A DNA stretch of 64,000 bases. Origin: Paenibacillus tyrphae (GTDB taxonomy: Bacteria > Bacillota > Bacilli > Paenibacillales > NBRC-103111). The notes beneath the pieces are model-generated. The model ran no database searches. It was not told where the DNA came from and saw nothing but the letters and a program-made list of their open reading frames with translations. This document shows positions 44,259 to 52,871 of this stretch, in pieces. Position 1 is the stretch's first letter. The number at the start of each line of letters is the position of its first letter. The position numbers and the translations under genes were made by a program. The stretch spans positions 42,092 to 106,091 of the forward strand of contig NZ_BSDJ01000027.1 in NCBI RefSeq assembly GCF_027925525.1. Reading direction: 5' to 3'.

Positions 44259-45279
44259 ATGAAACAGCATTCGCCACGCGAGAGCGAGTTTTCCCATCGT
44301 TCGCCCTATCTCGATAATTACCGGTCTTTTCGGGAGCCGATGACCGTTCTGGCCTCCTTATTGTCCCGCTCCGACAACACGCCGCTGGATCAACGCCGAC
44401 GAGATCCGAATACCCTGCTTGATCAGGAAGGAAAGGCGATTGCCGATCCAGCGGATCCCTCGCAGAAGCTTGCATTAGCGGGCGATCCGAATACCAGTTA
44501 TGAAAAGTGGGGAGAGTATTGGCGCAAAGTTCACGGCCCCCGCTTTATTTATGCGCAGGACACGGAGGAGGGAAAAATCCGGCATTTGGCCCGTTACGAT
44601 CAGGTGCATCGCATTTCCGCGGGTCCGACCCATTTTACCCCGCCGCCTTATGAGGCCCCGACTGACGCAAACGGCGAGCTGTACGATACGGTCATCGGTC
44701 ACATTCCGGAATATAGACGACCGGATTGGGATGGCCTATCTTGCTTTTAACACCCCCGACGATTTGAAAGCCGTATTCAGCCAAGAAAAACTCCGAACGA
44801 AGATTGTTCCTGAAGACCAGGCCATTTTCCGTGAGTTGGCCCCTGTTATTGCGACAGAGCACATTATATTGCCGAGCGCAACACAGCGCGACCCGATCCT
44901 GCTCGTGAAGATTCACCGAAGACAAGAGGGCATGAGCCGGGAGGAGTTCCAGGAGCGCTGGCTCCGTAAGCATGCGAGCCTTGTGCTAGCGAAGCCTGCG
45001 ACGCACAAATACGTCAAGCGTTACGTTCAGCTTCATAATATGGGTCCGGTATCCGAAGGGGAACCGTTCTGGCATCCCGTCTCAAGCGGGATTGACGGAA
45101 TTACGATCATGGCTTTTGCCAATATGAACGATGTAGAGGATTTTCTGATGACCGACGAGTACAGCGAAATTGAGAAAGACGAGCACCTGATCGCCGATCC
45201 GAAAGTATCCGAATATTGGACCGGACTGAACTACAATGTAGTGAACCGGGTATATCCGGAACATGCGACGATAAGGTAA
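44259..45279 (+). pseudogene. EthD-domain protein gene, frameshifted
   Basis: Two open frames together make one protein of about 340 residues. The first part starts at an ATG after AAAGGAG and runs to IPEYRRPDWDG near 44735, then goes out of frame and stops at 44750. The second part continues in another frame from MAYLAFNTPDDLKAVF to VNRVYPEHATIR. Both halves carry EthD-like dimeric alpha/beta-barrel patterns (KVHGPRFIYAQD and RWLRKHASLVLAKPATHKYV), so this is a single-base indel in a gene of the EthD family. No programmed slip site is evident, so it is probably inactive, unless the indel is a sequencing error. Confidence 0.75.
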
Positions 45280-45309
45280 TCTGCCCCGGCAGAGAAAGGA
45301 GAAGGCCAT

Positions 45310-45722
45310 ATGAGCGACAAGGGGCGGGGCGTCCGTGGCCTTACTTTGTTTTTGGCTGCCGCCGCAGGATTCTCCAACGCAAATATTTATTATAACCAAC
45401 CTTTGTTAGGGCATATGGCCCATAGCTATGGCGAGGGCGATAACAGCGTGAGCTTCATTCCGGCAGCGACCCAGCTCGGCTTCGCGCTTGGCCTGGTGCT
45501 ACTTGTTCCGCTTGGCGATACGCTTGACCGGAGGAAGCTGATTCTATGGCAAACGGCGGGGTTGGTTCTCGCTCTCGTCGCAGAGGCCTTGGCTCCATCC
45601 CCTTTGCTGTTGATGACGGCGTCCGTTGTGGTTGGAGGTCGTATCCCCAACTGCGGCGGGCCATTGTCGCTCAGGGGGCTCTGTTCGCCGGTTTTTCCGC
45701 TTTTTGGTCTACGCTATCCCTG
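45310..45722 (+). pseudogene. MFS transporter remnant
   Basis: Codons from 45310 give a normal MFS start (GLTLFLAAAAGFSNANIYYNQ, then PLGDTLDRRKLILWQ as motif A) up to about 45650. The text then shifts frame and picks up RRAIVAQGALFAGFSAFWST, which belongs much later in such proteins, so about 90 residues are missing. The reading ends where a structured repeat begins at 45723, and nothing of the second half of the transporter remains. A good ribosome binding site (AGAAAGGAG) is still present. The family is clear; the gene is dead. Confidence 0.8.
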
Positions 45723-45900
45723 CTACCCGTGAAAATACCGCAAAATCTAATCAAGTTCACGGGTAGATAGGGGGTCCCCAGAAAGTAATCGGAATAAGCT
45801 TCCAAGTGTTACTTCACTTTCTGGGGGAGGGCAGCGGCTGGAGGGATATACCCCACCGGCGTATGAAGAGAGTTTTCTACGCGAAGCGGGTTCCTTAATA
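45723..45900 (-). repeat. Structured intergenic repeat, copy 1 (one arm)
   Basis: Begins with a perfect 11-bp hairpin CTACCCGTGAA/TTCACGGGTAG (45723-45766). A second perfect 11-bp hairpin CCCCAGAAAGT/ACTTTCTGGGG follows (45776-45826), then the arm GGGATATACCCCACC (45843-45857) and a degenerate outer end near 45900. It is inverted relative to copies 2 and 3, and abuts the truncated MFS gene. Confidence 0.85.
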
Positions 45901-45916
45901 CTCTCACCGCTTCTTG

Positions 45917-45945
45917 TTGACAGAAGCGGTATTAAATTTTATATT
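45917..45945 (+). promoter_or_regulatory. Promoter of the M20 amidohydrolase gene
   Basis: TTGACA (45917-45922), a 17-base spacer and TATATT (45940-45945) form a near-consensus vegetative promoter. It is followed directly by the shared operator-like element. Confidence 0.7.
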
Positions 45946-45951
45946 CTAATT

Positions 45952-45974
45952 GGGAACTATTAAGGAATTATTCC
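45952..45974 (+). promoter_or_regulatory. Shared operator-like element, copy 1
   Basis: A 23-base element starting GGGAACTATTAAGG and ending in the palindrome GGAATTATTCC, just downstream of the -10. A near-identical element lies before the second M20 gene at 48903. Confidence 0.6.
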
Positions 45975-46022
45975 GTTAATAAATTGACAGTCAGGTTTCG
46001 CACAGGAGAGGATTATAAACCG

Positions 46023-47321
46023 ATGGACATCAGTCAGGAAGTGCTGCGCATCAAAAGCAAGCTCATACAAAGAAGGCGGGACTTTCACATGTACCCTGAA
46101 TCGGGCTGGGTGGAATACCGCACGGCGGCGATTATCGCGGAGCAATTGAGCCGGCTGGGATACCATGTTCACGTGCGGGAGGAAGCGTGCAAATCCGCTT
46201 CGCGCATGGGCGTTCCCCAGCCCGAAGTGCTGTGGCACCACGAGAACAGAGCGATTGAGGAAGGGGCCGATCCGCGCTGGGTCGAACGGATGCGGGACGG
46301 TCATACGGCCGTCGTGGGAGTCATCCGGACGGGGAAGCCGGGTCCGGTCGTGGCGCTGCGCTTCGACATCGATTCCAACGACCTGACGGAATGCGCCGCC
46401 GCTGACCACCGTCCCGTCCGGGAAGGCTTCGCTTCGCGCCACGAGAACATGATGCACGCCTGCGGGCATGACGGGCATGCGGCGATCGGGCTTGGCGTAG
46501 CGGAGCTGCTGGCGGGATATAAGGAACGTCTGTCCGGAGAAATCCGCCTGCTGTTTCAGCCTGCAGAGGAGGGCAGCCGCGGCGCCAAAGCGATGGTCGA
46601 TGCCGGATGGCTCGACGGCGTGGATTATTTATTCGGCGGCCACATCGCCTTCCAAAGCAAAATGCTGGGCGAAATCGTCGGCGCGGTTGGGGGCTTTTTG
46701 GCGACGACCAAAATCAACGCCGTCTTCACCGGTAAAGCGGCCCATGCGGGCGCGGCTCCGGAGGAAGGGCGCAATGCTCTGCTGGCCGCGGCCTCGGCGA
46801 TTGTGCACTTGAACGGGATCAGCCGCCACAGCGAAGGGGCGACCCGGATTAACGTTGGCACGCTCAAAGCGGGCTCGGGCCGCAACATCGTCGCCGACAA
46901 AGCGGTGATGGAGCTGGAAACGCGCGGCGAGACGACCGAGCTGAACGATTTTATGAAAAAAGAAACGATCCGCATCCTGGAGCAGACGGCCAAATTGCAC
47001 GACGTCGCCTGCGAATGGGAGATCGTTGGCGAAGCACCGGGAGCCGAGAGCAGTCCCGGATTAATTCCGCTTATCCGGCAGGAGGCGGAGAAGATGGGCA
47101 GCGTCAAATCTTTCGTGCCGAGAATGGACTTGGGCGGCTCGGAGGATGTCGTCTATATGATGAACCGCGTGCAGGAGCAGGGCGGCCAAGCGTCTTATCT
47201 ACTGTTCGGCTCACCGCTGACCGACGGGCATCATCAGGTCCGCTTCGATTTTGACGAGGACGTGCTGGTGATCGGGACGGAAATTTTGGTCCGGCTTGTG
47301 TTGGCATGTCAAGAAGGATAA
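46023..47321 (+). CDS. M20 family amidohydrolase (AbgA/aminoacylase-like)
   Basis: A 432-residue metalloamidase. Conserved metal-site blocks are MMHACGHDGHAAIGLG, LFQPAEEGSRGAKAM and GGHI; the dimerisation subdomain contains TGKAAHAGAAPEEGRNAL, typical of the M20D group (IAA-amino-acid hydrolases, aminobenzoyl-glutamate hydrolase AbgA). The 25-residue insertion around VPQPEVLWHHENRA and GGSEDVVYMMNRVQ best resembles AbgA. It should cleave an amide between an acyl or aryl group and an amino acid. The ATG at 46023 follows AGGAGAGG. It lies convergent to a regulator gene and shares an operator-like element with the M20 dipeptidase operon. Confidence 0.9.
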   Translation: MDISQEVLRIKSKLIQRRRDFHMYPESGWVEYRTAAIIAEQLSRLGYHVHVREEACKSASRMGVPQPEVLWHHENRAIEEGADPRWVERMRDGHTAVVGVIRTGKPGPVVALRFDIDSNDLTECAAADHRPVREGFASRHENMMHACGHDGHAAIGLGVAELLAGYKERLSGEIRLLFQPAEEGSRGAKAMVDAGWLDGVDYLFGGHIAFQSKMLGEIVGAVGGFLATTKINAVFTGKAAHAGAAPEEGRNALLAAASAIVHLNGISRHSEGATRINVGTLKAGSGRNIVADKAVMELETRGETTELNDFMKKETIRILEQTAKLHDVACEWEIVGEAPGAESSPGLIPLIRQEAEKMGSVKSFVPRMDLGGSEDVVYMMNRVQEQGGQASYLLFGSPLTDGHHQVRFDFDEDVLVIGTEILVRLVLACQEG

Positions 47322-47348
47322 ATCGAAGCAAAAAAGGGGCCCAAAGGG

Positions 47349-47381
47349 AAAAAAAGACGTATCGCTTTATGAAAGCGCTAC
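47349..47381 (-). terminator. Terminator of the regulator gene
   Basis: On the minus strand, GTAGCGCTTT and AAAGCGATAC form a stem with loop CAT, followed by GTCTTTTTTT. Confidence 0.65.
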
Positions 47382-47450
47382 CCTGACCGCCGTCCGTGAA
47401 AGCGGCGCCGTGCATAAGCGCCGTTCGCGGGCGACGGTAGCTGCGGACGA

Positions 47451-48761
47451 TTAGCGCAGCTCCTTGACGCGGAATATTTTGCGCGGACGGCCGCGGTTGG
47501 TCGGCGCTTCCTCGCCGATGAGCTCGACGAGGCCGTGCTCTTCCAGGTCGCCGAGGATGCGGCGCGCGTTCCGCTTGGTCATGCCGAGCCATTCGGCGAT
47601 GTCGGGGGCGCTGATCGAGTTTTGCCCCAGGTTTTTTTGGACGGACAGCAGCTTGTTGTAGGTCGTGATCGTCACGCCCGCTTTTTTCAGCAGCTCGCTT
47701 GTCTTGATATCCTCCGTCCGATAGTTGAAGTTGATGCTGCCGGTCTGCCGCAGGGGACCTTCGATATCGCCTGTGTCGGTGACCAGAATGGCGCAAAAAT
47801 TGCCCGTTTTTTTGGCGTGCTGCAGGGCGATCTGCGCATTGCGCTCGGCAGCGAGCGCGGTCACGCCGAAACCGATGCCGATGTTCGTTTTCAGGTCGGT
47901 GAGCAAGGCGATTTTTTCGAGCAGCACGGAAGGATGGGCACTCGCCTCGGCCGTCTCGAACGCTCCCCGGGTCGTAAAGACGATATATTTGCCGTTGCCG
48001 AGGGCGACAAAGGAGCCGGACAGCGCCTCGACATGGCCCAGAATCGTCTCTTGAAGCTGCAGGTCCAGACGGCGTACGTCGTAGGAGCTTTTGTTTTGCC
48101 CGATCAGCTTTTCCGGCTCTTCGATATCGATGAGCATGACCGCGATTTGCGATTTTTTGAAATGCATGGTTTCGCCTGCGGTGCTGGCCAGATGGAGCAT
48201 CGTGCGGATCGTCATCCGGTTGGGCGTAATCCGGTAGACGGGAATGCCCTGCGACTTCAGCTCCTCGTACACCCGGCTCAAGCAGGTGGCGCAGGCATCG
48301 ACCTTGCCTTGAGCGAACAGCCCGGAGTGGAAGGCGACCAGCTCTTCGGTCGGCTTGAAGCCGGTATACGACAGCAGCGGAATGGTGTCGTAAGCCAGAT
48401 CCGACTCCGCGCAGGTTTCGTAGAAATGCTCCGGCAGGATCGTATCGAAGCTGACCCGCCCGAGCTGCAGCCGGTCGCGGTATACGATTTCGAGCAGCAC
48501 CTTCGTCAGGGAGGAGCCGTTCAACTGCGGGAAAAGCGCCGGTTGCTTAATGTTCTGCTCCTGAGCGATCGCGTAAGGGGCTTGTCCCGAAAATACCCAT
48601 AGGTCAATGTGATGTTCTTCGCGCCGGACGATATCCGCCGTTTCGCTTACGTTCTGATAGACGAACGGAACGATCGTCAACCGGTCTTGAAACTCTTGGC
48701 CGATCTCGCGGATCAGGTCGATCGAATCTTTCGGGCCGACGGCTCCAACTCTGGCAATCAT
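47451..48761 (-). CDS. Transcriptional regulator: sensor domain, degenerate GGDEF-like domain and C-terminal winged helix
   Basis: A 436-residue protein I do not recognise by name. Residues 1-190 resemble an effector domain (MIARVGAVGPKDSIDLIREI, then HIDLWVFSGQAPYAIA). Residues 200-350 have the rhythm of a GGDEF domain (AVMLIDIEEPEKLIG, TNIGIGFG, NAQIALQHAKKTGN) without the catalytic GGDEF motif. The last 80 residues are a winged helix (ISAPDIAEWLGMTKRNARRILGDLE, then a basic RGRPRKIF tail). The start at 48761 follows GGAAAGGA; the longer frame to 48878 lacks a site. It diverges from the M20 dipeptidase operon, whose promoter carries the 23-base element, so it is the obvious candidate regulator. 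Confidence 0.8.
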   Translation of the reverse strand: MIARVGAVGPKDSIDLIREIGQEFQDRLTIVPFVYQNVSETADIVRREEHHIDLWVFSGQAPYAIAQEQNIKQPALFPQLNGSSLTKVLLEIVYRDRLQLGRVSFDTILPEHFYETCAESDLAYDTIPLLSYTGFKPTEELVAFHSGLFAQGKVDACATCLSRVYEELKSQGIPVYRITPNRMTIRTMLHLASTAGETMHFKKSQIAVMLIDIEEPEKLIGQNKSSYDVRRLDLQLQETILGHVEALSGSFVALGNGKYIVFTTRGAFETAEASAHPSVLLEKIALLTDLKTNIGIGFGVTALAAERNAQIALQHAKKTGNFCAILVTDTGDIEGPLRQTGSINFNYRTEDIKTSELLKKAGVTITTYNKLLSVQKNLGQNSISAPDIAEWLGMTKRNARRILGDLEEHGLVELIGEEAPTNRGRPRKIFRVKELR

Positions 48762-48865
48762 ATCGTTTGATGTCCTTTCCGAATGTAAAATGCCGGACCT
48801 ATTCCAAGTTCGGAGCAACCAGTAAAAATCCTTCTGAAATGCGGGTCCGGATCGATTTTTATTTG

Positions 48866-48895
48866 TTGACACTATCATAGCACATGTTTTATAGT
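48866..48895 (+). promoter_or_regulatory. Promoter of the dipeptidase-dpp-S9 operon
   Basis: TTGACA (48866-48871) and TATAGT (48890-48895) with an 18-base spacer, followed immediately by the operator-like element. Confidence 0.65.
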
Positions 48896-48902
48896 TTATT
48901 AA

Positions 48903-48925
48903 GGGACTATTAAGGGAATTTTTCC
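48903..48925 (+). promoter_or_regulatory. Shared operator-like element, copy 2
   Basis: A 23-base element GGGACTATTAAGGG...TTTTTCC, nearly the same as that at 45952. It includes a tandem repeat of ATTAAGGGA (from 48898 and 48909) and lies between the regulator and the operon it diverges from. Confidence 0.6.
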
Positions 48926-48947
48926 ACTAAATCGGGGGTGGTTATTC

Positions 48948-50297
48948 TTGCAGGACGTCTTTGACTATATCGAGCGGCACCGGGACGAGTATATCCGCTG
49001 GCTGCAGGCGTTATGCCGCCAGCCGAGCGTTGCGGCGCAAAACCGGGGAATGGTGGAAACCGCGAAGATGGTGGAGGGGCTGATCCGGGAGATCGGCGGC
49101 CACGCGAAGCGGATCGATACTTCCGGCTACCCGGTCGTCTACGGCGAGTTTGCAAACGGTAAAAAGAAAACGCTCTCTTTTTATAATCACTACGACGTGC
49201 AACCGGAAGACCCGGTGGAGTTGTGGGACTCGCCGCCATTTGCCGCCGAAATCCGGGACGGATGCATCTATGCCCGGGGGGTCGCGGACAACAAAGGCAA
49301 TCTGACCGCCCGGCTCGCTGCGGTGCATGCCTATACGGCGGTGCGGGGCGGGCTTCCGCTGAATGTGAAGTTCGTTATTGAGGGCGAAGAAGAGATCGGC
49401 AGCCTGCATCTCCGAGAATTCGTCGACGCGCACAGGGAGCTTGTGCAAGCGGACGGCTGTATCTGGGAGTTCGGCTACAAGAACGCAGATGGCAGCCTGC
49501 AGGCCAGCTTCGGAGTGAAAGGCATGTGCTACGTCGAGCTCGTGTGCCGGGGGGCGAATACGGAGATGCACTCCTCGCATGCTGCCGTGATCGAAAATCC
49601 GGCCTGGCGGTTAATCTGGGCGCTCAACACGCTCAAAACGCCCGACGAACGCATACATATCGAAGGCTTTTACGATAAGGTGGCTGCCTTGTCCGAGGCG
49701 GACATCGAGGTGCTCCGGCAGATGGCTTACGACGAAGAAAGCACCTTGGAGAAGTTCGGTCTGGACTCGTTCGTCCTCGGGCTGTCCGGTTTGCCGCTGA
49801 AAGAAAAGCTGATTTACCAGCCGACCTGTACCGTGTGCGGGTTTCAATCGGGCTATACCGGCCAGGGCAAGAAGACGGTTCTGCCGTCCGAGGCGAGGGT
49901 GAAGCTGGATTTTCGTCTCGTGCCCGATCAGGACCCGTTCGAAATCTTCCGACTACTGCGCCGGCACCTGGACGAGCACGGCTTCGCCGATATCGAAGCG
50001 ATTCCGTATACGATGACGTATCCGGCCCGTACGCCGCTCGATAACGCTCTGGCGCGGTCGGTCGTCCGGACGGCCAAGCAGGTCTACGGGACGGAGCCGA
50101 CGCTGAAGCCAATGTCGCCCGCGACCGGCCCGATGTACATTTTGTGCCAGCGCATCGGCATTCCTGCGGTTTCCGTCGGGGTCGGGCATTTTGCTTCGAA
50201 TAACCATGCCCCGAATGAAAATATCGCTGTCGACGATTATATCCGAGGCATCAAGCATATCGCGGCCATTATCGAAGACTTTGCCATCCAAGAGTAA
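48948..50297 (+). CDS. M20 family metallopeptidase (dipeptidase)
   Basis: A 449-residue dizinc peptidase. It shows the metal-site blocks LSFYNHYDVQPEDP, GVADNKGNLTARL, the catalytic Glu pair in VIEGEEEIGS and a late His in FASNNHAPNENIAVDDY. The length and the NHYDVQP form fit the M20A/F dipeptidase group (PepV/carnosinase-like). It probably trims di- or tripeptides brought in by the transporter encoded next. A TTG at 48948 with GGGGTGG upstream is the best start. It is the first gene of an operon running to 57622. Confidence 0.92.
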   Translation: MQDVFDYIERHRDEYIRWLQALCRQPSVAAQNRGMVETAKMVEGLIREIGGHAKRIDTSGYPVVYGEFANGKKKTLSFYNHYDVQPEDPVELWDSPPFAAEIRDGCIYARGVADNKGNLTARLAAVHAYTAVRGGLPLNVKFVIEGEEEIGSLHLREFVDAHRELVQADGCIWEFGYKNADGSLQASFGVKGMCYVELVCRGANTEMHSSHAAVIENPAWRLIWALNTLKTPDERIHIEGFYDKVAALSEADIEVLRQMAYDEESTLEKFGLDSFVLGLSGLPLKEKLIYQPTCTVCGFQSGYTGQGKKTVLPSEARVKLDFRLVPDQDPFEIFRLLRRHLDEHGFADIEAIPYTMTYPARTPLDNALARSVVRTAKQVYGTEPTLKPMSPATGPMYILCQRIGIPAVSVGVGHFASNNHAPNENIAVDDYIRGIKHIAAIIEDFAIQE

Positions 50298-50319
50298 TCC
50301 TGAAGGGGGACACACATTT

Positions 50320-51858
50320 ATGAAAAGGTTTACATCCATCAGTCTGGCCTTGGTTCTTGCGTTGTCGGTCGGTCTTGCCGGCTGCGGCAAACCGGATGCG
50401 GCGGGTACAGGCGGGCAGCAGGGAAGCGGGCAAACGAAGGAGAAGGTGCTGACCATTGCCCGAAGCGGCGACATTCTCGGCTTCGACGTCCACAACCACG
50501 GCTTTACGAGCACGGAGTCGGTTCATGTCAACATGTTCAATTACTTGGTTAAGCGGGATCGGGAAGGCAAGTTTCAGCCCGATTTGGCCGTATCGTGGGA
50601 AAATGTGAACCCGACCACCTGGCGGTTCAAATTGCGCCCGGGCGTCAAATTCCAGAACGGCGATCCGTTTACGGCGGCCGACGTGAAATTTTCGCTGGAG
50701 CGCGTTGCCCAAGACGCCAAGCTGGTGGAGAACGGCAACTACAAGCAGATCAAGGAAGTGAAGGCGGTCGACGACCTGACGGTCGACGTCATTACCCACG
50801 AAGCGGAGCCCGTTCTGCTGTCGCGCCTGTCCCGCCTCGGCTCCAGCATGCTGCCGTCCAAATATATTCAGGAAAAGGGCTGGGACGAGTTTCTGAAAAA
50901 GCCTGTAGGCACCGGCCCGTACAAATTCTCCGAATGGATTCGTGACGACCGCGTCATTCTGGTGAAAAACGACGATTATTTCGGCGAAAAAGGGAAATGG
51001 GACAAGCTGGTGTTCCGCTCGATTCCGGAGGAAGCGACACGGGTCTCCGAGCTGCTGACCGACGGGGTCGACATCGCGGTGCAGATTCCGCCGACCGATA
51101 TGAAACGGATTAACAACGTCAACTCGACCCAGACGATCAGCGGTCCGACGACACGCGTCATGCTGCTGTCGCTGCGCACGACGAGCGGCCCGACGGCCGA
51201 TCCGCGCGTGCGCGAGGCCATCGATCTGGCGATCAACAAAAAAGCGATTATCGACAGCCTGTTCGAAGGCGACGGCAAAGAAACGCTGACGCCGATTATC
51301 CCGGGCATCTTCGGAGCGAAGCCGGATTTGTTCGGCAAGTCGAACTACAATCCCGAGCGCGCCAAGCAGCTGCTGAAGGAAGCCGGTTTTGAAAACGGTC
51401 TTACGATCAACTTCACGGGCTCGGTAGGCAAGTCGCTCAAGGATAAGGAAACGTCCGAGCTGATCGCGGCGATGCTGGAAGAGGTCGGCATCAAGGTGAA
51501 GATGGAAATTTTGGAATCGAGCAAATTCAACGAAAAACGCAATGCCGGCACGACCGGAGATATGTTCCTTGTCGCGTACTCCAACTCGATGTTCGACGCC
51601 GCGCTGCTGTACAAGCGTCTGAAACCGGATACGGGGTACAACAATCCCGAAGTGACGAAGCTGCTGAGCGACGCGGAGAAAAATATGAACGCCCAGGAGC
51701 GGGAGAAGCAGTTCCAGCAGGCGCAGGACATTTTGGCCAAGGACCGTCCGCAAATTCCGTTGCTGCAATTGGGCGCGAACTACGGCATCAACAAACGCAT
51801 AGAGTTTACTCCGAGAATCGACGAAATCACATATGCGGACGAAATTATTTTGAAGTAG
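50320..51858 (+). CDS. Peptide/oligopeptide ABC transporter substrate-binding lipoprotein (family 5)
   Basis: A 512-residue extracellular binding protein. The signal peptide ends in the lipobox VGLAGC. The family 5 signature follows: KFQPDLAVSWENVNPTTWRF, LRPGVKFQNGDPFTAADVKF and DPRVREAIDLAINKKAI. DppA/OppA-type proteins bind peptides; some members bind nickel or other solutes. The ATG at 50320 follows GAAGGGGG. It is followed by two permeases and two ATPases of the same importer, so the set is complete. The dipeptidase upstream and the S9 peptidase downstream support peptides as substrate. Confidence 0.94.
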   Translation: MKRFTSISLALVLALSVGLAGCGKPDAAGTGGQQGSGQTKEKVLTIARSGDILGFDVHNHGFTSTESVHVNMFNYLVKRDREGKFQPDLAVSWENVNPTTWRFKLRPGVKFQNGDPFTAADVKFSLERVAQDAKLVENGNYKQIKEVKAVDDLTVDVITHEAEPVLLSRLSRLGSSMLPSKYIQEKGWDEFLKKPVGTGPYKFSEWIRDDRVILVKNDDYFGEKGKWDKLVFRSIPEEATRVSELLTDGVDIAVQIPPTDMKRINNVNSTQTISGPTTRVMLLSLRTTSGPTADPRVREAIDLAINKKAIIDSLFEGDGKETLTPIIPGIFGAKPDLFGKSNYNPERAKQLLKEAGFENGLTINFTGSVGKSLKDKETSELIAAMLEEVGIKVKMEILESSKFNEKRNAGTTGDMFLVAYSNSMFDAALLYKRLKPDTGYNNPEVTKLLSDAEKNMNAQEREKQFQQAQDILAKDRPQIPLLQLGANYGINKRIEFTPRIDEITYADEIILK

Positions 51859-51932
51859 GCTAACCTAACTTGTTCGAGGGGTCTCAGTCGCAGACCCCTT
51901 TGTCATTCCATCCTGTCCTTGGGAGGTACACC

Positions 51933-52850
51933 GTGAGGCAATTTTTCGTGAAGTCGATTATGCAGTTTATCCCCGTGCTGTTTCTGATCTCCCTGATCGT
52001 GTTCCTGCTCGTCCACGTTTCCGGAGATCCGGTCACGCTGATGCTTCCGGACACGGCGACGGACGAAGACCGCAGGGCGCTGACCACGGCGCTTGGTCTG
52101 GACCAGCCGCTGCACATCCAATATTTCAAATTTATGGCGCAATTGGTACAGGGGGACTTCGGCAATTCGTTCCGCTACCACCAGCCTGCGCTGCCGATCG
52201 TGCTGGACCGGCTGCCAGCGACGTTCGAGCTCGCGGCTGCGGCAATGCTCGTCGCGACGGTTATCGCCATTCCGCTCGGCATCATTTCAGCGACCAAGCG
52301 CAATTCGTTCTGGGACGTGTTCGCTACCGGGGCGGCGGTGCTAGGCAAGGCGATGCCGCATTTCTGGCTCGGCATTATGTTTATTCTGCTCTTCTCCGTG
52401 AACTTGGGGATGTTCCCGGTGTCCGGCCGCGGCACGCTGCTGCATCTGGTTCTGCCCGCAGTGACGCTCGGTACGGGGATCGCCGCCGAAATGACGCGCT
52501 TGATCCGCTCCAGTATGCTGGAAATTTTAGGACAGGATTACATTCGAACCGCCCGCAGTAAAGGCGTAGCCGAGAAGCTTGTCATTTACAAGCATGCGTT
52601 CCGCAACTCGCTCATTCCGGTCGTCACGATCATGGCGCTGCAAATTTCCACACTGATCAGCGGGGCGCTCATTACAGAGACGATCTATGCGTGGCCCGGC
52701 ATGGGGCAGCTTATTATTCAAGCGGTCAATACCCGGGATATGGCGATCGTACAGGCGGCCGTTTTCGTCATCGCGTTCCTGGTCATTCTCAGCAACATGC
52801 TCGCGGACCTCGTCTACCGGCTGCTGGATCCGCGCATCAAATTCAATTAA
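51933..52850 (+). CDS. Peptide ABC transporter permease (DppB-type)
   Basis: A 305-residue membrane protein with about six helices. It starts VRQFFVKSIMQFIPVLFLIS and contains the coupling loop RSSMLEILGQDYIRTARSKGV (the EAA motif that contacts the ATPase) and GMGQLIIQAVNTRD near the end, all typical of DppB/OppB. A GTG at 51933 follows GGGAGGT; the frame is open to 51870 but without a better site. It pairs with the DppC-type permease 21 bp downstream. Confidence 0.94.
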   Translation: MRQFFVKSIMQFIPVLFLISLIVFLLVHVSGDPVTLMLPDTATDEDRRALTTALGLDQPLHIQYFKFMAQLVQGDFGNSFRYHQPALPIVLDRLPATFELAAAAMLVATVIAIPLGIISATKRNSFWDVFATGAAVLGKAMPHFWLGIMFILLFSVNLGMFPVSGRGTLLHLVLPAVTLGTGIAAEMTRLIRSSMLEILGQDYIRTARSKGVAEKLVIYKHAFRNSLIPVVTIMALQISTLISGALITETIYAWPGMGQLIIQAVNTRDMAIVQAAVFVIAFLVILSNMLADLVYRLLDPRIKFN

Positions 52851-52871
52851 ACGCAGGAGGCGAGCGCACAC

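Noticed and set aside
44217..45279. Programmed ribosomal frameshift in the EthD-domain gene
   Set aside because: No slippery heptamer or downstream structure is visible near 44735, and neighbouring genes are also decayed, so a plain indel is more likely.
45723..45900. Insertion sequence end next to the MFS remnant
   Set aside because: No transposase reading frame is present; the sequence is better explained as one copy of the structured repeat.
50269..51768. A 499-codon minus-strand open frame opposite the peptide-binding lipoprotein
   Set aside because: It lies fully antisense to a clear family 5 binding protein in GC-rich DNA and its translation is low-complexity and Arg/Gln-rich; it is a shadow.
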